A DNA stretch of 64,000 bases from contig CM043971.1 in NCBI GenBank assembly GCA_014529385.2, forward strand, positions 25,766,769 through 25,830,768, in the 5' to 3' direction. Of this stretch, positions 57,505 to 64,000 are shown piece after piece. The notes under the pieces were generated by a model, which was given only the letters and a program-made list of their open reading frames with translations, searched no databases and was not told the origin of the DNA. A program made the position numbers and the translations under genes. Every line of letters starts with the position of its first letter. Positions within the stretch are counted from its first letter, which is position 1. This DNA is from Adiantum capillus-veneris. Taxonomy: Eukaryota; Streptophyta; Polypodiopsida; Polypodiales; Pteridaceae.

Positions 57505-57890
57505 TGTCCGAGTCAATGTACACCCACCCAACAAGGCCATAGGAAGAGCATTACTAGATACTAGAGATCAAGAAAATTTCATGAGCTATTCTACCTTTTT
57601 TTGAATGACAACTAAACCTCTAGTCGCTTAGAAAATGGAGTTAAAAGCTATAAACAAAGGAGTCATAGTTCATCTAGGTTGTGCAGATGTAAACATTAAT
57701 ATTAATGATCATAATTGTCTGTATCAATTTCACATTACAATATATGGATACAATATTGAAGAAGTCATTTTGGGTGTACCTTGGATGGGCACCTATCAAG
57801 AAACACCTAGTTTCTTCTCCAACATGTGCACAATAAGCAACAAAAAGAAGTATCGGTGGCTACAACAAATCATAAGCAACCAGTACTGAA
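57505..57890 (+). pseudogene. Retropepsin-like segment downstream of integrase
   Basis: The frame reads VRVNVHPPNKAIGRALLDTRDQENFMSYSTFF, two stops, then LKAINKGVIVHLGCADVNI, HITIYGYNIEEVILGVPWM. The pattern of a Leu-Leu-Asp-Thr-Gly motif (here DTR) followed about 70 residues later by an I-L-G-x-P-W motif suits a retropepsin. In Ty3 elements the protease precedes RT, so this belongs to another element or a rearranged one. Confidence 0.55.
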
Positions 57891-59403
57891 GAAGATCCTA
57901 GCTTCTAAACCATCTACAAATACACAATCAACCAAGCAAAAGGGCATTTCAAGAACCATGTAAATATGGATACCCAATTGGGTCCATGCTTCAAAGCTCA
58001 AACAATTCTATTTGGATACCCAAAACCAAAAAAACTACTGCAACTTTCCAAGCACCCACTCGAAGCACAAGAAAGAAATATCAGTTTAACATAGAACAAA
58101 GAAAAGGCAAAATCACTTGTTTAAGAAAACCTAAACCTTGCTAGCTAAATAAGAATTCACCCTAACCACAATCAACCAAGCCCATAGTGTGGATACCCAA
58201 ATAAAAAAAAACTAGGTACATCCGCATCAAATTCCACAAAAAAAGTGGCTATTAAAGACCACACTACTTTATTGCAAAAATTTCTCTTTAGGCAAACTCA
58301 CAATTAGAAACCCCTGAGCCCGCTACTGTTGAAGACCCATCATTTTCACAACATATTTCTTTAAGTTTCGTTGACCTCGAGCACATAATAGGGCTACATT
58401 GCATAGCCACACATGGACACTATTTTTTAGCCCATGCACAATGGAAGATCTTGAGCTAATTTGAGGATAATTTATCATTAAGCCTTTATTGCATATTCTA
58501 AACTTGGGAAGTCAACCAACTTCCAAGAAGCCCAAAATCATCTCCTTGTTTGTAGGGCTAGCCAACACCTCTTGCAATTGTATCAAAATTAACTTCATTG
58601 TCTACCTTTTAGCCTCCCTCAAGGTGCACATAGCAAGACGTTTATTTGGCTCCCTAGCTTCTGGTGCAGCTTGCGTGTGATAGGCTCAATAGCTTAGCTT
58701 TAGAGATCTTCATGTTGTCATGTCACAATCTCTATCACTTATTATCATTAGCTACACGATTCAATGGTTTCATCCCAAAGGAGAATAGGTGCACATCCAC
58801 TTAAAAGAGAATGGGTTTTGGGAGTGCCTCTTTATTTGGTAGTTTTAAGGGAGTCAAACATTTAGTATTAAGAAAGAAATCAAAGGACATCCTTTGAATT
58901 TAAAAAGTAAAAAACAACTAGTTTATTTGAGTTCAAGTTTCCCCCCCAAAATGTGTAAGGCTTGATTAAGGTGGATAATGATTAGTCACATTTAATTAGG
59001 GCATTAAGCTAATATTAGAACCTAATAATTGGCATACGCAACACAAGTTCAAAATACCAAAAGGTAAGTAGACAAATAAGGTCCAAGAGAGCAAGATCAT
59101 AAGCTAAGCAATATGGCCTTATGTAGGCTCACAATGGAAAGTGGCATTTAATGCTAGCAAGTGAAATGCATCACATGTGGGAAAAGGGTCAAATAGCATG
59201 TGGCTATAGTGATTAGCATGTGACTATAAAGAAGCATATGATTAGAGATATATATGTAGTGGGATGCATTTATGTACATAAGGGTGTATGGTTGGTATGC
59301 TTGGGTTTGTTGCTTTGTGTAGTTTGTTGCTTTGAAATAGTTTTGATCTCAAAACTAACAAGTGGATTTGTTTATATGGCAGTAAAAATTTATCTGTCAG
59401 CCT
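57891..59403. other. No gene seen
   Basis: AT-rich, with three scattered GGATACCCAA words (about 57967, 58014, 58191). Open frames are short and motif-free. Confidence 0.35.
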
Positions 59404-59690
59404 GGTGAAAGGACACGAGTGGAGTTATGTCCACGAGCTGCATGCTGGAAAGAATACATCCTTATTGAAATGCAAGACTTGCGAGACCATGAGTTCAGTG
59501 GTAATGCAACTAGAATCAAAGAGAATTTGTTTAAAGTCCCTGGTAATGTCTCTGAGTGTACGGCTCCGCCAAGAGATATTCATGCTAGATTGCCAAAGTA
59601 AGCTCGCATAGCAGAGCAAATTCTTGCAGCTAGAAAGAAAAGTGCTAATGCCAAAATGGTTGCAACGGATGTTGAAATGTCTGTTGTCAA
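59404..59690 (+). pseudogene. hAT-type BED zinc-finger remnant
   Basis: HEWSYVHELHAGKNTSLLKCKTC in one phase, then HEFSGNATRIKENLFKVPGNV in another: the aromatic-x-x-[FV], C-x2-C, F-x-G-x-x-x-R-x-K-x-[HN]-L spacing of BED fingers in plant hAT transposases. The final zinc-ligand His is Asn (KENL for KEHL). After SECTAPPRDIHARLP the reading continues to AEQILAARKKSANAK and then runs into gypsy J. No hAT catalytic domain or inverted repeats are present. Confidence 0.6.
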
Positions 59691-59744
59691 TAAGAGGATA
59701 GAGCATGACATTGTGCCTACGGAAGGAAATGATCACACTCCCCA

Positions 59745-60463
59745 GTCAACCCCTTTTCATAGACATGCTCTTATACTTGGGCAGCCATACATCACAGCCA
59801 TTCGCATGGAAACAAAGTTCTTGGATGATGGTTCTGCTTATGCTAGGGTAAAGATCAGAGATGGGAAGCAAGCTATGAAACTTCTGACTTTGTGTGTGAA
59901 TCACGAGAGGAACTGCAATAGTCTTCATGAGTATCCTTATCCAAAATCAAACAAAGAGTTCAAAGAGTAAAGGGAGACAACGGGTTTTGGCCATGTACCA
60001 TTGTAAAAAGAGATGGCAATGGTACAAGAAGAAAAAGATTCTCGCCTACTGCTGACCCAAAGCGAGAAAAAGATTTTTCTACAGGTTTTGAGGGATTAAC
60101 AGAGCATGGGTGAGTATGTTTTATGAAGCTTGAGGATATGAAAAGAAGTGCACGACAATATGTATATAATGTACATAGATATATGAAGGAAAATTGATTC
60201 ATAGAGGGTAATGAATGCATTTCAGGATTCTTTGAACAAGTTTCTCATGTAGATACTATGCTTGAGCTTGAGGCTATAATGTACTCTAGCATGCAAGACG
60301 GGACCCACGTTGTGGAAGTATGATCTATGGAAATGTATGATGTGATTGAGGCTTTTGAAGATCAGAAAGATTTCAATGCTAATGAAGGACCAAAAGTGCG
60401 TGTGGAGACCAAGTACAAAACGGTGGAAAAGAAAGTGAGACCAATGGCCTTACCTTTACTATC
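59745..60463 (+). pseudogene. J: gypsy protease end and pol linker
   Basis: ALILGQPYITAIRMETKFLDDGSAYARV carries the retropepsin I-L-G-x-P motif. GKQAMKLLTLCVNHERN and EYPYPKSNKEFKE follow, then stop-rich sequence. Near 60360 it reads DFNANEGPKVRVETKYKTV and KKVRPMALPL, the approach to RT. It is interrupted at 60463 by solo LTR E4, after which the same protein resumes at 61096. Confidence 0.7.
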
Positions 60464-61095
60464 TGTAATAGGACTTATTTTGCAAAGTTTCGATAAATAA
60501 TTTTTTTTTCTGTAAAGTTGTTCATTCCAGCGTTTTTCCACAGTATAGGACTTCATTCTGATCGTTCTCGAGAAGTTTCAAATTTTGACCCGGGACACCC
60601 CTCGGGAGCCAGTTTTGAGGGTGCTATGGTCAAAATATGGAAACATTTTGTATGTAGCGCTTGTAGTCCTCAACACGAGGAAAAATATTTCTTTTTTGAG
60701 TTTTTATAGATTCCCTCATTTTGTTGCCCATTTCAACCCATAGATTAGAGAAAAAGTGAGAAAATATTGTTTTAGGCTCTTTTTGTGAAAATTGCTAACT
60801 TGCAGGTAAAATTTCGGGCAAACTGAGCAGGATATGGATTTTTTGCATCTCACAACTTTCGAAGAGCTCAACGAGACAAACAAATTCATATGGGACAACC
60901 TTGGTCAAATTCTGAACCGTTTGGGAGTTACAGCTCGCTGAAAATGGCCAAAAATTGTGGTCGGGAGGTTGATACGAGCTACACTCTTCTTGTACTCGGG
61001 AACTAATATCAATATACATCTCTGATTTCCTGCGTCTATTCTGCGTACTTGCAAATTTCTGTTATTCAGTTGTTGTATTCCCGTGTCTCGTGACA
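60464..61095 (+). mobile_element. E4: solo LTR (632 bp) inside gypsy J
   Basis: TGTAATAGGACTTATT...CCGTGTCTCGTGACA, flanked by CTATC (60459-60463) and CCATC (61096-61100), one mismatch. J's pol reading stops at PLLS and resumes at TPSNCKKKLE. Its R/U5 part (ACCGTTTGGGAGTTACAGC, TGGTCGGGAGGTTGATA) matches the reverse complement of E2 and the end of E3. Confidence 0.85.
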
Positions 61096-62235
61096 CCATC
61101 AAATTGCAAGAAAAAGCTAGAGCATCCAAATCTCAGGGATCCAAAAGGAACTGGACACAAGTTTAAAACGGAGTGCCTAAAAGAGATAAAAGTTGGTTGT
61201 GAGGAGTTTTTAGTAGAATAATAGAAGAAAAGTTTTAAAGAAATGCTTTTAAGACATGGTAAGGATTTTGATTTCCAGCCACATGAGATAGGGTGTGTTG
61301 ATCCTAATGTTGTTGAACCTATGGTGATCTTCACCATCCCTCATGTACCTTGGAATCTATGTCCAATCCTTGTTCCAAAAGCACATTTTCCAAAGTTGAT
61401 AGAACTACTCAATGAAAAGATCAGTATGGGTATCTTGGAGCCTTCTTGTGCACCATATTAAACAGGTGGTTCACTGTGCCTAGGAAGAATGGAGCTTTGC
61501 AGTTCATATAAGATATGCAAAATGTAAGCAAGGTTACTATTACAAATGTGGGTACATGACCTATAGTGGATGAATTTACAGAGGCATTTGCAGGAAGGTC
61601 AATTTACTCAATGGGGGATCTTTATTTAGGGTACGGTCAATTTTAGCTAGATGTTGAGAGTAGAGATTTGACAACTATGAAAACACCTTTGGGACTGGTG
61701 AGGATGTGTTCCTTACCTCAAGGAGTAACAAATTTAGTTGCACATATGATGAATGGGATGAACAAGGTTCTACTCAACTTCATACCTCAAATTACAATGC
61801 CATTTCTTAATGATGTGCCCATCAAAGGATGTAAAGACAAAGATAAATATGAATCTATGGACTCAAGGGGGTGCCGTAAGTTTGTTGCAAACCATATCTC
61901 AAAGATTGTGAGAAGATTTTGTCAAGGCTGGAAGAAATTAATCTTACCTTGTCATGACAAAAATCTGTATTTGGAGTTAATGAAGTGTTGATTTTCGGGC
62001 ATATGTGTGGTCCTTATGGTAGAAGGCCTTGTCCAAAAAAGATGGATGCAATCAAGAACATGAAAGAAACATGTACAACTATAACTGAAGTTCAAAGATT
62101 TCTTGGTGCTTGTGTCTTCTATCTTATTTGGATACCACATTATGCATATGTAGCAAATCCCCTTTGTAGGTTGTTGAGGAAGAATCAAAAGTTTTGATGG
62201 GAAGAAGAGCACACAAAAGCAATGAGAAAGCTAAA
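61096..62235 (+). pseudogene. J: gypsy reverse transcriptase
   Basis: HPNLRDPKGTGHKF, then LRHGKDFDFQPHEIGCVDP, VIFTIPHVPWNLCPI, LLNEKISMGILEPSCAPY. After a stop, MKTPLGLVRMCSLPQGVTN, the polymerase motif as PFLNDVPIKG (FLND at 61803-61814, where FLDD is expected), then FGHMCGPYGRRPCPKKMDAI, EVQRFLGACVFYLIWIPHYA and NPLCRLLRKN. Several stops and frameshifts. The enzyme group differs from element I. Confidence 0.88.
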
Positions 62236-62660
62236 GAAGCTACTTGTTTCATTGCCAACCTTGAGAAAGGTAGACTATGCATGTGAGAGACGTGTCATTG
62301 TGATGGGCAGTAGGGCAAGATGATGATGAAGGAAAAAGGTAGGTGGTGAGATTTGGAAGATTATGAGTTCTCGCCAACGAGATTCTGCACAAATAACAAG
62401 GGAAGTATGGGGGGTAGTTACAACATTGAGGTGTGATGAGGAGTACTTGATAGGGGAATCAATGGTTGTGGAAAATGATTGTTTGCCTCTTCTTGGAATG
62501 ATCACAAACTGTTCGACTGCTAATATTGCAATGTTGCGATGGCTAGCCTACATAAATTCCTTGAATCCTAAGTTCAAGCATATTGCAGGGAAAGACAATC
62601 CAAAGGCATATATGCTATCTAGGGCAAGGTATGAAGATGAATAGGACATGATTATTGAGG
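62236..62660 (+). pseudogene. J: RNase H
   Basis: The first half is broken (RVIVMGSR where a V-x-x-D core is expected). The open frame 62363-62644 reads SSRQRDSAQITREVWGVVTTL, YLIGESMVVENDCLPLLGM, MLRWLAYINSLNPKFKHIAGK and LSRARYEDE, the Ty3 RNase H end (E-x-D/N-C/H-x-x-L...H-x-x-G-K-x-N-x-x-A-D/Y-x-L-S-R). Confidence 0.85.
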
Positions 62661-64000
62661 GAGATGATGTAGGGACTAAGTTTTACACTACTGATCATGC
62701 AAAGAGTAGTCATGCATGTTTTGTGTCTTCACTTGAGTCCTTTTTGTAGGAACTATATGAGGATAAATGGCTCTTGATAGGTCGCTACTTAAGTACTCTA
62801 CAAAAGCAAGATGATTGTACTGAGCAGGAATTTAAGAAGATAAGAAGAAAATCATATGGATACTTCTGAAAGGATGGCTACTTATGGAGGCATCCTCAAC
62901 GAAGAAATGGAACACCATTGCGGGTCGTATGAGATAAGGTTACCCAACAACAAATCATCAAGGAGTTCCATGAAATTTTATGGGCAGGACATCGAGGTGT
63001 ATGGAAAACATTTTCCAAAGTAAAAGAAAGGTATTGGTGGAAAGGGATGTACAAGGGTGTGGCTGAGTTTGTGGAGTCTTGTGTGACATACCAAATGTAT
63101 TCAAATGTACGACATCGTGATGGAATACATTCTACTTATCCATTAGCCATGCATTACAAATGGGTTGTGGACTTGGTCACAATGCCTCTGGGACTTTGGA
63201 AAATGAGGTATTTAGTGCTTGCATGATAAGATTTATCCAATCAAGTTGAAGAGCATGCATTGAGGACAAAGAGTACACAAGGTGTATGTAAATTCCTTCT
63301 TGAAGATGTGATCTGTCGCTATGGATGTGTGGGAAAGATAACTGAAGATAGAGGATAATTGGATGCTCATGAAGCAAGGGAATTCTTCTTTAGGATGGGC
63401 ATCAAACTAGCTCTAACTTGTGATTATAACCCAAAGGGAAATGGCAAAAGTGAAAGAGGGCACCCTACAATAATCAAAGCTTTAGCTAAGTCTTGTGAAG
63501 GTAAGCTTGGAGAGTGGCCAAGGTTACTTCAATTTGCATTGTGGGCTGACCGTACACATAGTTCAGTCACTAGCTATATGCCTGTTGAATTATTGTATGG
63601 TCAAAAAACCATGCCAGTTGAAGTTGTAGTTCTTACATGGAACGTATGGCCATGGGAAGATGGAATGAGTAGAGAAGAACTTCTTGCATTGTGCATACGA
63701 CAATTGGAAAGAAGGCGTGAAGACATTGAGATTGCAAAAGCTCGACTAAAAAATGCAAGGTTGAAAAACAAAGACAAATTTGACAAGAGGCATAGGCTCA
63801 GACCAAAAGACATTGAAGAAGGTGATTGGGTGTTGGTGTATGATAGTAGCCTTGAAAACCAACACTCTACAATAAGGAAGCTTGCAAAGTCTAGATGGTT
63901 TGGTCCCTATGTTGTCAAACTTGTGCATGGAAATGCAACTTACACCTTGCGTGAACTGGATGGGATAGAAATGAAAATTCCCATTGTAGAAAAAAGAATT
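62661..64000 (+). pseudogene. J: integrase, runs off the window
   Basis: The zinc domain has EFHEILWAGHRGVWKTF and ESCVTYQMY; the second Cys of the usual CxxC is Tyr. The core has YKWVVDLVTMPLG (first Asp), ITEDRG then TAA and LDAHEAREFF (second Asp), and NPKGNGKSERGHPTI (Glu). From 63380 to 64000 the frame is fully open: FALWADRTHSSVTSYMPVEL, PWEDGMSREELLAL, FDKRHRLRPKDIEEGDWVLV and KSRWFGPYVVKLVHGNATYT. The 3' end of J, including any LTR, lies beyond the window. Confidence 0.88.

Overview
This window looks like heterochromatic, repeat-built nuclear DNA of a land plant. It holds Ty1/copia and Ty3/gypsy retrotransposons with plant-type initiator-Met tRNA primer sites (TGGTATCAGAGC), short TATA-bearing LTR-like leaders, long GA/CT microsatellites and low GC content. 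I found no intact host gene, no tRNA or rRNA gene and no CRISPR or bacterial feature. Several coding remnants resemble Penelope-like and gypsy types that I associate more with non-angiosperm plants, but the species cannot be named from this sequence.

Layout. 1-4222: unassigned flank, then a 5'-truncated copia (A1, + strand) with a 3' LTR. 4223-14540: a minus-strand gag-protease polyprotein relic (H) that lacks reverse transcriptase and is split by a 5.6 kb insertion with imperfect terminal inverted repeats (7290-12876); that insertion contains a partly duplicated gypsy-LTR-like block. 14541-16196: AT-rich palindromic repeats and an unrecognised coding remnant. 16197-30010: the most striking region, a four-level nest. 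A degenerate Penelope-like (PLE) reverse-transcriptase gene on the minus strand is split by non-autonomous LTR element C (+; TSD TCTAG). C is split by copia B (-; TSD GAAGC). The gag gene of B is split by non-autonomous element D (TSD AGGTG), whose terminal LTRs are in inverted orientation. LTR divergence falls from C to B to D, as the nesting order requires.

31240-46645: a gypsy pol (I, +) is split by a full copia element A (-; LTRs 31443-31670 and 46057-46283; near-perfect TSD). The reverse transcriptase of A is itself split by about 9.7 kb of unassigned DNA (about 32519-42252). 46646-55904: a mosaic of a copia scrap, unknown ORFs, solo LTRs (47884-48788; 51348-52398) and a gag-only LTR element F with about 1 kb LTRs. 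55905-57890: more gypsy RT/integrase, possibly the rest of I, followed by a misplaced protease-like segment. 59404-64000: a hAT-type BED finger relic abutting a second gypsy (J) that runs off the window end and carries a solo LTR.

All coding regions are decayed by stops and frameshifts. In three unrelated reverse transcriptases the first catalytic Asp is Asn (GAT to AAT), as expected for G:C to A:T decay in methylated repeats. The window is best read as a stratified record of insertions. B, C and D share a PPT-proximal block, which suggests that B-type elements supplied enzymes for the coding-free C and D elements.
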